A stretch of DNA of 45,735 bases from an uncultured Collinsella sp. (GCA_900541245.1 UQIS01000015.1:1-45735); one strand, 5' to 3'; positions 1 to 8,759 are shown, counted from the first letter of the stretch. Notes: generated from the sequence alone by a model not told the origin. Program-made: numbers and translations.

Positions 1-1440
1 CAGGAACCCGTCGTAGACCGACAGGTCGGCCCCGCCGGCCCCGCCGCCGCCTCCCGCGATGCGTCTCGCCAGCACGTCGACCGTGGCGTCGTCGGGGACG
101 CGGCCGCCCTCGACGACCCTGAGCGCCGCCTCGCATGCCGCCTCGAAACCCGAGGACTCGCTCGCCCGGCCGATCGACCTGAGCGTGCGCCTCCTGCCGG
201 CGGAGTCCATCCGGTCGATCCCCTCGACGAGCCCCGGCGGCATGTCGCGCCTGATCGTCGACTCCCCGAAGGCCCTCGGCCTGGCGATGATGGCGGGCAC
301 GAGCGAGAGGGGGTTCCGGACCGCGGGGCCCTCCCCGAAGGCCCTGGGGAGGACGGCGACCCGGCGGCCGCGGTCGGCGAGGATCTCCACCGTCGACGCG
401 CGCATGCCGACGAGCAGGCTCCGCCCGTGCCAGGCGGGCCCGGCGACGTACTCGCGCCCGTCGGCCTCGACGTAGCCGCGCTTGTCGGCGCGGGCGGTGA
501 CCCACCTCACCGCGTCGAACTCCACGCCGGGAAGGGCGCGCATGGCGGCGAGGTCCTCCCGGTAGGCCTCCCCGTGCGGCCTGCCGTCGCGGCAGCGCGC
601 CGCCGCGTTGACCCTCGCGCACCCCTCGGCGAGGAACGCGTTGAGCTCGGGGAGCGCGCCGAACGCAGGCACGGGGACGAGGAGGTTGCGCCGGAGGAAC
701 CCCACGGCGTTCTCGACGGAGCCCTTCTCGTTTCCCGAATAGGGGTTGCAGTACCGGCTCTCGAAGCGGTAGTGGGCTCTGAACTGCGAGAACAGCCTCG
801 ATTCCGTGACCTCGCCGCGTACCATCCTGCCCGCCTCGGTGGCGTTGTCGAGCACCATCGCCGCCGGGGCGCGGCCCCAGCGGCGGAAGATCTCGAGCAG
901 CCCGGCGCACAGGCACTCCGACCTCTGCGACATGAGGGCGACGCACTGCCGGTCGTTCGAGTGCGGAAGCGTCGCGACCAGCAGCTTGAGGTCGAGGGTC
1001 CTCCCGCCGACCGCGGCGCGGAAGTTCCCGAAATCGACCTGGCAGGTGCCGGGCGCCCACTCGAGCTCGAGGTACCCCTCTCCGCCCGCCGCCGCCCGGG
1101 CGAGCCTGAGCTCGCGGACGAACCTCTGCACGGTGGAGTAAGAGCCGCCGTAGCCGCGCTCGGCGACGAGCCTGTCGTAGATCCGCCTGGCTGTGTGGCG
1201 CTGCTTCCTCGGGGCCCCGAGGTCGGCCTCGAGAACGCCCGCGACCCATTCCTCGTTGCCCTCGAGCGCGGGCCTGCCCCTCCTCCGGGGCATCGGCGCG
1301 GCGGGCGACATGTCCTCCATGTCGGCGTACTTCGCCACGGTGTTCCGGCTCACGTGGAGCATTCGGGCGATCTCGGACCTCGAGCGCCCGGCGGCATCCA
1401 TCGACCGTATATCATTCACTGTGTCCAGGGGCACGGTCAT
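1..1440 (-). CDS. istA: IS21-family transposase IstA (3' end off the window)
   Basis: DDE-type transposase that, with the ATPase IstB, moves the element. The frame is open on the minus strand from the left edge to about 1440. An N-terminal helix-turn-helix is visible (DVNDIRSMDAAGRSRSEIAR, then MLHVSRNTVAKY). The rve-type catalytic core follows, with probable acidic residues at CQVDFGN, VLDNATEAGR and NEKGSVENAVGF, as in IstA proteins. About 480 residues are visible, near full length for the family. The start is uncertain: ATG 1449, ATG 1440 and GTG 1434 are in frame, and the GGAGGAG just upstream best fits GTG 1434. Other open frames over this very GC-rich stretch are shadows. Confidence 0.85.
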   Translation of the reverse strand, partial: MTVPLDTVNDIRSMDAAGRSRSEIARMLHVSRNTVAKYADMEDMSPAAPMPRRRGRPALEGNEEWVAGVLEADLGAPRKQRHTARRIYDRLVAERGYGGSYSTVQRFVRELRLARAAAGGEGYLELEWAPGTCQVDFGNFRAAVGGRTLDLKLLVATLPHSNDRQCVALMSQRSECLCAGLLEIFRRWGRAPAAMVLDNATEAGRMVRGEVTESRLFSQFRAHYRFESRYCNPYSGNEKGSVENAVGFLRRNLLVPVPAFGALPELNAFLAEGCARVNAAARCRDGRPHGEAYREDLAAMRALPGVEFDAVRWVTARADKRGYVEADGREYVAGPAWHGRSLLVGMRASTVEILADRGRRVAVLPRAFGEGPAVRNPLSLVPAIIARPRAFGESTIRRDMPPGLVEGIDRMDSAGRRRTLRSIGRASESSGFEAACEAALRVVEGGRVPDDATVDVLARRIAGGGGGAGGADLSVYDGFL

Positions 1441-1498
1441 CTCCTCCATCCTTCCCGGGCGGGCTCGCCAAAGTAACCGCCCGGGGAAACCATACGGC

Positions 1499-1534
1499 GA
1501 GGGCCGCGCCCCCGGTCCCCGGGGCGCGGCCCTC
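1499..1534 (-). other. GC-rich hairpin upstream of istA
   Basis: The arms GAGGGCCGCGCCCC and GGGGCGCGGCCCTC are nearly perfectly complementary. On the plus strand the hairpin is followed by CTTGCTT. It lies between the IS end and istA. It could stop transcription entering from the flanking gene or hide the istA ribosome binding site, both known strategies of insertion sequences. That role is inference. Confidence 0.5.
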
Positions 1535-1613
1535 TTGCTTAAACTGCTCAATTTTTCGTGCTCACGGTGCTTATTTCCCAGTGATCACTCGGACCACTTC
1601 TTAGTGAACATCA

Positions 1614-2147
1614 ACATCCGGACCCGGTGCTCGCGGCAACGACGCGCCCGCCGCCGCGCACGGCCATGGCGCCCGCGATCACGCCGGCCACGGCCTCGTC
1701 CGTGACGTTGGCCCCGTCCGCCCGGGCATCGACGGTGCAGCCGTCCACCGCGAGCGCCTGCGATACGTGGACCCCGCACTGCGAGCCCGATGCCGCCAGG
1801 GACCCGGTGCCGCGAAGCGTCAGGTCGCCCCACACCTCCATGCCGCACTGCGCGATGTCCGCATCGGGCACATGCGACTCCGTCACGGAGTTCTGCCCGG
1901 CAAGCGTCACGACCAGGTCGCCCTCGGCGCCGATGGCGTCGCCCGCGTAGCCGTTGAGCTCCAGATGGTCCGCATCGGTCCAGGCCCAACCGGGACCCGA
2001 CACGCCCGGCTCGCAGTACGTCGCGCCCGCGATGAACAGGCTCTCCGCGCCCGCGGCGTAAGTTGGCCCGCCCAGCAAAACGCATAGGCAGGCCATGGCA
2101 GCGATCATAATGTGATGACGGCTGGTGTGGGACTCGGCAGCAAACAT
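1614..2147 (-). pseudogene. Secreted beta-helix-like surface protein, 3' end removed by IS21
   Basis: From ATG 2147 (GGAGCGGG just upstream) the frame encodes a signal peptide, with Arg/His residues, a hydrophobic IAAMACLCVLLGG core and an Ala-rich cleavage region. About 150 residues of short repeating strands follow, such as LELNGYAGDAIGAEGDLVVT, AQCGMEVWGDLTLRGTGSL and HVSQALAVDGCTVDARADG. This resembles the right-handed beta-helix or carbohydrate-binding-domain surface proteins common in gut Firmicutes and Coriobacteriia. The protein ends abruptly at GSGC, and its TGA stop is made by the first bases of the insertion sequence. The original gene was therefore probably longer. Function is unknown, with adhesion or glycan contact a guess. 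Confidence 0.7.
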
Positions 2148-2351
2148 ACCCGCTCCGATCTTCGCAGGAGCCAATAGAGTGTGCACCAGAAAATGCCCTG
2201 GTAACAGCAATTATTTGTTTAGCGAGATCGATGCGGGAGCAAAGAAAAATCGCGCGAGCAACGTCCACAATTAGGTGTAAATCGTTTTGCCAATCGGTGA
2301 AAGGAGGGGTCAACTCGAGCCGAGGCGCCCAAGCATAATGAAAATGGCAGT

Positions 2352-3335
2352 CTACCCCTTGGCCAAGCCAGAGACACATCCCAACGCGTCAGGAAACGAC
2401 GAGCTCACGGCTTCCAGCAGCACGAAAAGCTTGATACAAGTCTTGTGTTGGACCGGCTTGTCCATCATGCCGTGATCGAGAAAGTTTCGTTAAGCTCGCC
2501 CTCTCGCTCCCGGTTGAAGTCATCTCCCGACCTGAAGAAGTAGTCCACGGCCTCGCATATGTTGGCAAAGTCGATTATCGAAATGGCCATGGCGGGGAGC
2601 TCACTGTCGCTTCCATCTGAAAGCGAACCGTTCAGCCTTTTCAGCTCGCGAGACCAAGACCTTAGTTTATGCTTGCCCCCTCATCTCGTCTTGGCCCACA
2701 GCATGCGCGAAACAGCTCTCGGTCAATGAGCGAGCAAAGCATCATGGCACAGGGCTTATAGTGCTTCTCGTGAAAGAGCTCGACAGCCTCGCGAAAGTCG
2801 ACTTTCTTGGCAACGCTGCCCTCAAGGCCAGCAATAAGGACGTCAAGATCGAGGAATGAGAGGTAGGCGGCATCGGCCTCCCCGAGCGTCGAGGGGCAGT
2901 GCGGCGGCGAGTTGTAGGTGAACAGGTCGTTCGTGATTGCCCAGCCATACGAGCCCCAACGCCTCGAATCCTCAAGGATGGCCTCCCAGTCGAGCGAAGC
3001 GCCTATTTTCGCTAGCTGCTCCATTAGGGGGGGGGTAGGTTCGAGCACGCGGACTCCAGAAACTCGTCAAGGACACCGAGCTGGGAGCTCGTTTGCGAGT
3101 TAATCTGGGTAACTGGGCTAAAGAGGCCTACGAGGTTTTTGGTGAACTGCTCGGTTATGGCGCGCACGGAGTCCTGGATCAGTGTGAGACCTTTGAGGTG
3201 CGGGGCGCTTGCGGCCCAGATGGCATCCGACATGCCAGGAGCAAGATTCACCATGGCGCCAGGGTACGCGGCGGCTTTGGCAAGCTTGTAATCGCTAGAC
3301 CCTGAGCAAACACCGCCCTGTTGTTCATCAGACAA
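2352..3335 (-). pseudogene. HEPN-type protein gene broken by three frameshifts
   Basis: Four frame segments join into one protein of about 325 residues. A TTG start at 3335 has AGGAG upstream. The first segment runs to a C9 tract (minus strand; G9 at 3027-3035), where one extra C would join SNLPPP to LMEQLAKIG. The next ends near a G5 tract around 2685, where one extra base joins RRDEG to KHKLRSWSREL. A third shift near 2490 joins GELN to NFLDHGMMDKPVQHKTC and the stop at 2352. The rebuilt C-terminus (L-N-R-N-F-L-D-H-G, then a Lys-Leu-rich helix) resembles the RX4H motif of HEPN ribonuclease-type domains found in abortive-infection proteins. The Arg depends on the rebuilt base. Product otherwise unrecognised. 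Confidence 0.6.
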
Positions 3336-3383
3336 AGTTAACTCCTAACACACGACATTCGAACGAGCCAAGCTCAGAAAAAC

Positions 3384-3418
3384 AAAGGGGCTCCGAAGAT
3401 GATACTCCGGAGCCCTGA
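3384..3418 (-). terminator. Terminator after the DUF2513 gene
   Basis: GGGCTCCG (3388-3395) and CGGAGCCC (3408-3415) form a hairpin. Read on the minus strand it is followed by CCTTTGTTTTTCTG. It lies between the DUF2513 gene and the downstream HEPN-type relic, so those two genes are probably separate transcripts. Confidence 0.6.
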
Positions 3419-3498
3419 AACGCTTGTGCCACGCGATTGTTCAAAGGACTTGAGAAACCTCTGACATGCCACTTCTCACACAAGGGCAAGAGCCGAGC

Positions 3499-3898
3499 CT
3501 ATTGCATACCGTATTGTTTGAGAAACGAGTCCGTAGCACCTTCGACCGCCGCCGTAATGATTGCGGAAGAAATCGTCCCAACGGTCTCGGCAACGAGAGG
3601 CAGCCCCCCTGTCCCTAGCCGCCTTTTTAATCTTACCCCACCTCGAATCGTCCCGAATCCTGTCGAGGAAGTCATGGCCTTCCCAGGTCAGCGAGCCAAC
3701 GCTGAAAGTCCAAACGCCGTTATCCGCGTATTGGACGCTGCAGTTACTAAGGTAACCAGCTTCGAACGCGAGTTGGCTGTTATAAGCTATAGCTTTGGCA
3801 GAATATCCATCAATCTTGAGATTGATGAGTTCCGCACAGTCATAGTCGTCTTCGACCTTTAAATGAATGAGCCGGATAAGATCCAAGTCTCTTTTCAT
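3499..3898 (-). pseudogene. DUF2513 family protein, frameshifted
   Basis: ATG 3898 begins MKRDLDLIRLIHLKVEDD, and the middle contains SVGSLTWEGHDFLDRIRDD and WGKIKKAARDRG. These are hallmarks of DUF2513, small proteins frequent on prophages and mobile islands with no assigned activity. After RDRG the frame slips. The coherent C-terminus (LPLVAETVGTISSAIITAAV, then EGATDSFLKQYGMQ) lies in another frame ending at TAG 3499. Removing one G from the G6 tract (C6 on the plus strand, about 3604-3609) restores a normal-length protein of about 132 residues. The uncorrected frame continues to 3476 with an Arg-rich tail. Either a real frameshift or a homopolymer sequencing error. Confidence 0.7.
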
Positions 3899-4612
3899 GC
3901 TAATGTCACCACCATAGAACAAAAAAATCCGACTCTGACACTGTAAATAAATTAATACATCCAGTGAAGTTCGCTGAAGCTTGGAGTCAGGGCGGAGGCG
4001 GATTCCCACAGCCGTTCGGGAAGCAGCTCTGGAGTCGTCCAGTCGTAACTTACCGAAGGTAGGCAGCTATTTTTGGCCTTTAATATCAACTTCATCCGAA
4101 CACCTCCCGCATTCATCCGTAAACGTACGGATGAATGCGGGAATCAGATACCCTGAGGGCCGGATCGTCCTGCCCTGGGAGATCAGAGGACGTCATGTCC
4201 AAAAAGAGGGGGAAGGGAGCCGCGAAGGCGGTCCCACGGGGCACGAGCGGGACACGGTCCAGAGGATGATAGGGCGCAGGGCGCCGTGCAGAGAGCACAG
4301 ACGTAGCCTGTGGATTTCTTCAACTATTAAGGCGTCTTTTTCACAGAGAGCTCGGACGCGAGATATTCGGGAACTTGTGCGTCCATGCCGTCGTTACGGT
4401 CGGGGGAAGACTACGTGATCTTTTGCGGGAGCAGGGTGATTAGTTCAATGCCAATTGCGGTTTCTTGAAATGCGGGAATCGTTCTTACAATCGAATGGCG
4501 CAGTACGAACTCGCGCCTTTCCATATGCTATTATTGCCGGCTTGTTTTATTGTGCCTGAGGTTAAAATATAACGAATGTTTGCTTTGTTCCGAGCTGAAA
4601 GGGGATTTCTTC
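3899..4612. other. Gene-poor spacer
   Basis: About 700 bases without a convincing gene. It holds the perfect inverted repeat at 4106-4141 and a short ATG frame at 4197 after a GA-rich tract (MSKKRGKGAAKAV...), which stops after about two dozen codons and may be a decayed gene start. The AT-rich stretch at about 4530-4575 upstream of the ABC-3C operon is a likely promoter area, but I cannot place -35 and -10 boxes with confidence. Confidence 0.4.
4106..4141. repeat. Perfect 16-bp inverted repeat
   Basis: CCCGCATTCATCCGTA (4106-4121), loop AACG, then its exact complement (4126-4141). A further TTCATCCG half-site lies at 4091-4098. No T-run follows on either strand, so it is not a standard terminator. 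Possible roles are an operator, a recombination end or the relic of a mobile element end. Confidence 0.7.
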
Positions 4613-5569
4613 GTGTCAAGATATCGTTACGAAGAGCTTTCGCCGTTCGGGTTCGAAGACCTCGTTGTTGATTTATGCCGAATTCTTCTTGGTGAGGGAA
4701 CTCACGGTTTCGCCGAAGGACGCGACGGCGGGCGCGACGCTCGGTTCGACGGCACGACGAACGATTATCCAAGCGCCCGAGCGCCATGGAGCGGCATTAC
4801 CATCATTCAAGCCAAGCATACGTCTCGTTTGAATGCTTCTTATTCCGATACCGATTTCAACGGCTCCAGTGGCGTGCTTGAAAAGGAGATTCCGCGCATC
4901 ATCCATTTGATGGATTCCGGAGATCTCGACCACTATATGATGTTCGCAAATCGCAAGCTTACAGGTGGCGAGGATAGTGCTATTCGCAAAAGGATCTCTT
5001 CGGAATGCGGACTCAACAGCGCTGACATCCAGATTATGGGGGTGGATGACATTGATCGTCTCCTCCGTGAGCACAAAGACGTGGCCGAACGGCACGCTCT
5101 CGATTTACTCGCTGCGCCACTACGCATTACGAGGGATGCACTGGCGGAGGTCATTGAAGCAATGCATGACGCCATCGGTTCTACGGAGCTTGCGGTAAAC
5201 GATGATCCAGTAAAGCGCACGTCTCTCAAACGAAAGAACGAGCTAAACAATGTAAGCGATGACGAAATCGCCCCTTTCAGAAAGAGATATTTGAAAGACA
5301 CCAGTCGAGTTGAGGATTTCCTCTCAAATCCAATGAATCGAGATCTGCTCGAGAAGTACAACGATGCAGTCGATGAGCTCAATTACCGCCTGCCCGACCT
5401 TATCAAACAGACTGGCAGCTTCATGGGGGCGTGGAATAGAATTTACGACATCATGACCGACCATGAGGCAACGCTGCGACGGCATGTGCGTCTCGTGAGA
5501 GCCGTTCAGTTTTATATGTATTGGAACTGCGATTTCGGAAGGAGGGAAGACGATGATCAAACCGAGTAA
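4613..5569 (+). CDS. ABC-three component system restriction-endonuclease effector
   Basis: First gene of a three-gene operon. The N-terminal half shows a PD-(D/E)XK nuclease layout: GFEDLVVDLCRILLGEG, FAEGRDGGRDARFDG and TIIQAKHTS, that is E...GxDGGxD...QAK, as in Mrr-like restriction enzymes. The remaining two thirds is helical and charged. Such nucleases are known effectors of ABC-3C systems, predicted anti-phage or conflict modules in which a DUF2326 ATPase and a small middle component control a toxic effector. I chose GTG 4613 because AAAGGGG lies at good spacing and the product starts MSRYRYEELSPFGFEDL. An in-frame upstream extension to 4550 has no good site. It overlaps the next gene by 17 bases. 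Confidence 0.8.
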   Translation: MSRYRYEELSPFGFEDLVVDLCRILLGEGTHGFAEGRDGGRDARFDGTTNDYPSARAPWSGITIIQAKHTSRLNASYSDTDFNGSSGVLEKEIPRIIHLMDSGDLDHYMMFANRKLTGGEDSAIRKRISSECGLNSADIQIMGVDDIDRLLREHKDVAERHALDLLAAPLRITRDALAEVIEAMHDAIGSTELAVNDDPVKRTSLKRKNELNNVSDDEIAPFRKRYLKDTSRVEDFLSNPMNRDLLEKYNDAVDELNYRLPDLIKQTGSFMGAWNRIYDIMTDHEATLRRHVRLVRAVQFYMYWNCDFGRREDDDQTE

Positions 5570-5792
5570 ACACTCAAATCCGGACCAGACGATCATTGCT
5601 GTCTCCGCCCTCCTCCTCAATCGTTTAAGTAAGGCGGGCGTTGAGGATTACGACAAACTCGAGGAGCTGGTGGAAAGCAAGGTCGATGGTGGGAAATACC
5701 TGTTTCTGCCATCCCTGAATCTGCTCTACCTGCTCGGTTTGGTCGAGTATCACAAGAAATCCGATGCATTCGAGTATATAGGGGCGGCATGA
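5553..5792 (+). CDS. ABC-three component system middle component
   Basis: A 79-residue protein (MIKPSKHSNPDQTIIAVSAL at its start, PSLNLLYLLGLVEYHKKSD near its end) between nuclease and ATPase. Size, position and the small winged-helix-like pattern (KYLFLPSLNLLYLLGLV) match the middle components of ABC-3C systems, thought to couple ATPase to effector. The start overlaps the nuclease gene, with a GGAGG site inside its 3' end. The stop overlaps the start of the ATPase gene (ATGATGATC), so all three are translationally coupled. I cannot say which numbered middle-component subfamily this is. Confidence 0.75.
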   Translation: MIKPSKHSNPDQTIIAVSALLLNRLSKAGVEDYDKLEELVESKVDGGKYLFLPSLNLLYLLGLVEYHKKSDAFEYIGAA

Positions 5793-7567
5793 TGATCATC
5801 AAGCTGTACTCCAATCGCAAAGAATTCGAAGACGTTTGCTTTCACGACGGTTTGAATGTCGTGCTTGGCGAGATACACCTTGAAAAGGATCGTGAGAAAG
5901 ACACCCACAATCTGGGGAAAAGCACTCTCTGTCAACTGCTCGACTTTTGTCTGCTCAAGAAGAGAGACAATCATTTTTTTCTTTTTTCGCACAAAGACCT
6001 CTTCCAAGAATATATCTTCTATCTGGAAATCCAACTGAAGGATGGCCGTTACCTCACAATCCGTCGCGCAGTTGCCGAACCAAGCAAGGTGTGGCTGCTC
6101 GTTACCGCAGATCGCGGTGTCGATGGTCGTGACCTAGAAGATGACAGCTGGACGCATGGGCGTCTGCCATTTGAGCGTGCAAAGATGTTGCTCGACGGTC
6201 TATTGAGCTATGAGGCGTTGCAACCGTGGGATTACCGGAAGATTCTTACCTACCTTTTTAGGGGACAGGATGCTTTCGCCGAGGTCTTTCGCCCTCCCTA
6301 CCGCGGCAAAGACAGAGACTGGAAGCCGTTCCTTCTGCATGTGATGGGCTTCGACTCCAATCTTTTCGAGCGTCAATATGAGCTGGAAGCCGACATTGAT
6401 CGGCTTAAAGAACAAGAAAGGCATCTTGTCGGGCAGCTGTCTGATGGGTCAGACGACTCAGGAGAGATCGATGCTCTCATCGCAATCAAGCAGCGTGAAG
6501 TTGACGAGCTTCAATCTTTTCTGAATGAGTTCGAGCTTGAGCCCCATGATCAAGCGGCCGTACGAGAACTAGTCGATGAAGTAGATGTTCGATCTATTGA
6601 GTTAAACGACAGGCGCTATGAGGTTAGCTATGCGATATCCCAGATAGAGAAGTCGCTCGAAAAAGAGAAGCTGCTTTTCAGCACGGTGGAGGCGGAGAGA
6701 CTTTTCGAAGAAGCTGGAGTTCTGTTTGAAGGGCAGATAAAGCGCAGCTTCGATCAACTTCTGGCATTCAATGCGGATATCACAGAGGAGCGTCGTTCCT
6801 ATCTAGCGGAAGACCTCGAAGATGCGAGAGCGGAGCTTAAGGAGATTGAGGGGAATCTCCAGAAGCTTGACAGGCGTCGCAGTGGGCTGCTCGGTCAATT
6901 GGAGAGTGAAGACGCCATCACAAAATACAAGTCAGCGACCAATTCTCTTGTAGAGCGCAAAACTGAGCTTGAAGGCATAAAACATCATCGCGAGCAGATT
7001 CGAGCACTACAGTCAACTCGCCGCGAGATTGCTGCAAAAAAGAACGGGTTGACATCTCTCGATATGCAAATTCAAGACGAGATAGATCGAGTTTCAAGCG
7101 TCGAGCAAACCGGACTCTTCTCTCGATTGCGCAGGGAATTCGACGATATTGTGTTTAAGGTAATCAGCCATCATGGCGTGCTCTCTGTCAGTACGAATCA
7201 AGATGGGCATGTCGAGTTTCGAGCAGACGTTCTCAGCCAAGGAGGGCTGTCTACCAATCAAGACGAGGGCTCAACGTACAAGAAACTGCTTTGTGTTGCA
7301 TTCGATCTTGCTCTCCTCATCGCACATGATGGCAACGGGTTTCCAGACTTCGTGTTCCACGATGATGTATTTGCCGGTTTGGATAAACGAAAAAAGGAGA
7401 ATTTGCGTGATGTCATGCGCGCATGCGGGAACAAGGGGGTTCAGCAGATTGTAACGGCCATTGACAGCGAGCTTCCTGCGTCTGAATTCTTCGACGAAGG
7501 CGAGATAACGCTCCGCTTGCACGACAAGGGGGATTCGGGAAGACTGTTTAAGATTCCGGAATGGTAA
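5789..7567 (+). CDS. DUF2326 / ABC-3C ATPase, SMC/Rad50-like
   Basis: A 592-residue ATPase of the ABC-3C defence module. The N-terminus carries the family's unusual Walker A (THNLGKSTLCQLLDF, residues about 39-53) after NVVLGEIHLEKD. A long coiled coil follows (about residues 205-445, rich in Glu, Lys, Arg and Leu). The C-terminal lobe has a signature-like DVLSQGG and a Walker B (PDFVFHDDVFAGLDKRKK), then a His-less switch region (QQIVTAIDSELP). As in other SMC/Rad50-type sensors it is likely to sense DNA or a phage process and to license the nuclease encoded first in the operon. That coupling is inferred from the family. Confidence 0.85.
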   Translation: MMIIKLYSNRKEFEDVCFHDGLNVVLGEIHLEKDREKDTHNLGKSTLCQLLDFCLLKKRDNHFFLFSHKDLFQEYIFYLEIQLKDGRYLTIRRAVAEPSKVWLLVTADRGVDGRDLEDDSWTHGRLPFERAKMLLDGLLSYEALQPWDYRKILTYLFRGQDAFAEVFRPPYRGKDRDWKPFLLHVMGFDSNLFERQYELEADIDRLKEQERHLVGQLSDGSDDSGEIDALIAIKQREVDELQSFLNEFELEPHDQAAVRELVDEVDVRSIELNDRRYEVSYAISQIEKSLEKEKLLFSTVEAERLFEEAGVLFEGQIKRSFDQLLAFNADITEERRSYLAEDLEDARAELKEIEGNLQKLDRRRSGLLGQLESEDAITKYKSATNSLVERKTELEGIKHHREQIRALQSTRREIAAKKNGLTSLDMQIQDEIDRVSSVEQTGLFSRLRREFDDIVFKVISHHGVLSVSTNQDGHVEFRADVLSQGGLSTNQDEGSTYKKLLCVAFDLALLIAHDGNGFPDFVFHDDVFAGLDKRKKENLRDVMRACGNKGVQQIVTAIDSELPASEFFDEGEITLRLHDKGDSGRLFKIPEW

Positions 7568-8000
7568 GCCCCTCATGTTGTCATGTTAAGAAAGTGCTAA
7601 ACCTTGCTTCTTAGGGATCCGTTAATTCGATAAATTAGTTTGATTCGGCTAGTTTTCATCTTGAAGACCAGACTCACGCCCCCGTTTTCTGCATGACGCG
7701 GATTCTCACGAACAGAAAAGAAAGAGTCGATTACTCGGCTCCTCCCGCGAAACTGCTCTGCCCTTCATTTGCTCGATTCGTATCGTAGCCATCCGGGACT
7801 GCGTCGGGAATCCTCGACTAAAGGACCATACGGATTCCCGACGCAGTCTCATCCCGCAACCTCCAAGGTCGGAAAACGTTCGCGATTACATGGATCATAC
7901 AGAGGTAAGTGTTAAGACGCGCTATCTTTGACGTTCGCTATGATTCCAGCTCCCCCGGCCCAACGTTATCCATTCCAGCCTCCTACAACAATCCTCCGCC
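7568..8000. other. Spacer between convergent defence operons
   Basis: About 430 bases with no supported gene. It contains the long inverted repeat at 7797-7848. The two flanking operons converge here, so transcription stop signals are expected, but I see no T-tailed hairpin directly after either stop codon. Confidence 0.5.
7797..7848. repeat. Perfect 17-bp inverted repeat
   Basis: GACTGCGTCGGGAATCC (7797-7813) and its exact complement (7832-7848) with an 18-base loop. There is no T-tract. It could act as a factor-independent roadblock between the converging ABC-3C and SIR2-HerA operons, encode a structured RNA, or be a relic of mobile-element ends. Confidence 0.7.
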
Positions 8001-8759
8001 CTAATTACTAGACCGCCCCTCGTACAGCGCATCGCCGTACTCCCCGAACAATAGGTACGCTTTCTGGATTCTGCGCCTCTGCCTGTCCAGGGCCTCAAGT
8101 TCCTTGTTAAGGTCGAAAGCTCCAATATAAGTCTGCATTGTAATGCAATTGTCCACCGAGACCGTTTGCTCAAGCCCGCTCACCAGACTCTGCGACAAGT
8201 CATGCATGCTAGAGCCGTGCAACTCCCGGAAATGCGTCGCATCAGCGTCTTTGTAGAGATCGTCGTCAACGACATCGCACACCTTCATCCCAAGCGGAAC
8301 ATCAACACACTTCTTCCGGAATGCGTCATACCAGTCCCGTCTGCGTTCCTGTAGATACGAGTAGTCGCCCTTCGCGACCGTTGAGAGTTTGACACACCCA
8401 CGGACAAGCCGGTCTTTGAACACGTTGGGTAGATCGCACGCTACCATGAACACCGGATGGACGTAATCCATGACCAATGTGTCCCTTAGAACCTTGTCGT
8501 CGACCCCCGCGACAATCTCCCCCCATGCCATCAACGACTTCTCGTAGCGAATCATCAGCCTGACCGAATCGAAGAGTGCATTGTTGTATTGCCGGAAGAC
8601 CTCGAGGAATGTATCACCGAAGAAACCCCTCTTCACGGCATGGAGCGGAATATGCGAATCCTCCAGCACCATCCGATAGTAGAGCGCAGGGTGTCTCTCC
8701 ACCAACCCGGCAGTCATTTTGGCAAAACTATCGTCATTCACCTCAGCCACTTCTTTCAT
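8001..8759 (-). CDS. Third gene of the SIR2-HerA operon, unknown function
   Basis: A 252-residue protein that I do not recognise. It looks wholly helical and soluble, with no signal peptide or membrane segment. It is charged, with a C-terminal coiled-coil-like stretch (LNKELEALDRQRRRIQKAYL). A HFRELHGSSMHDLSQ segment near residue 185 has paired His residues that could be catalytic or structural. ATG 8759 overlaps the stop of the HerA gene by four bases (ATGA), so it is translationally coupled. It therefore very likely works with SIR2 and HerA, for example as inhibitor, sensor or second effector. Published SIR2-HerA systems are usually two genes, so this third partner is notable. Confidence 0.65.
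   Translation of the reverse strand: MKEVAEVNDDSFAKMTAGLVERHPALYYRMVLEDSHIPLHAVKRGFFGDTFLEVFRQYNNALFDSVRLMIRYEKSLMAWGEIVAGVDDKVLRDTLVMDYVHPVFMVACDLPNVFKDRLVRGCVKLSTVAKGDYSYLQERRRDWYDAFRKKCVDVPLGMKVCDVVDDDLYKDADATHFRELHGSSMHDLSQSLVSGLEQTVSVDNCITMQTYIGAFDLNKELEALDRQRRRIQKAYLLFGEYGDALYEGRSSN

Larger units (their letters stand above)
1..1616 (-). mobile_element. IS21-family insertion sequence, right-edge part
   Basis: The window begins inside an insertion sequence. It holds an IstA-type transposase on the minus strand and, outside it, a terminal region ending in CA at 1615-1616, so read inward the end starts TGTTGATGTTCACTAAG. IS21 elements begin with TG and end with CA and carry related sub-repeats in their ends. 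Here GTTCACTAAGAAGTGGTCC is followed by the related GATCACTGGGAAATAAGCACC, which fits. The istB helper gene and the other end lie outside the window to the left. The element has inserted into the surface protein gene ending at 1614 and supplies its stop codon. Confidence 0.8.

Noticed and set aside
59..1705. Long plus-strand open frames over the left end
   Set aside because: They are antisense shadows of the IstA transposase in very GC-rich DNA. The minus-strand frame shows real HTH and DDE motifs.
1585..2379. A 264-codon minus-strand frame over the surface protein
   Set aside because: Arg/Gly-rich shadow. The frame starting at 2147 has a signal peptide and repeat strands, and this one has neither.
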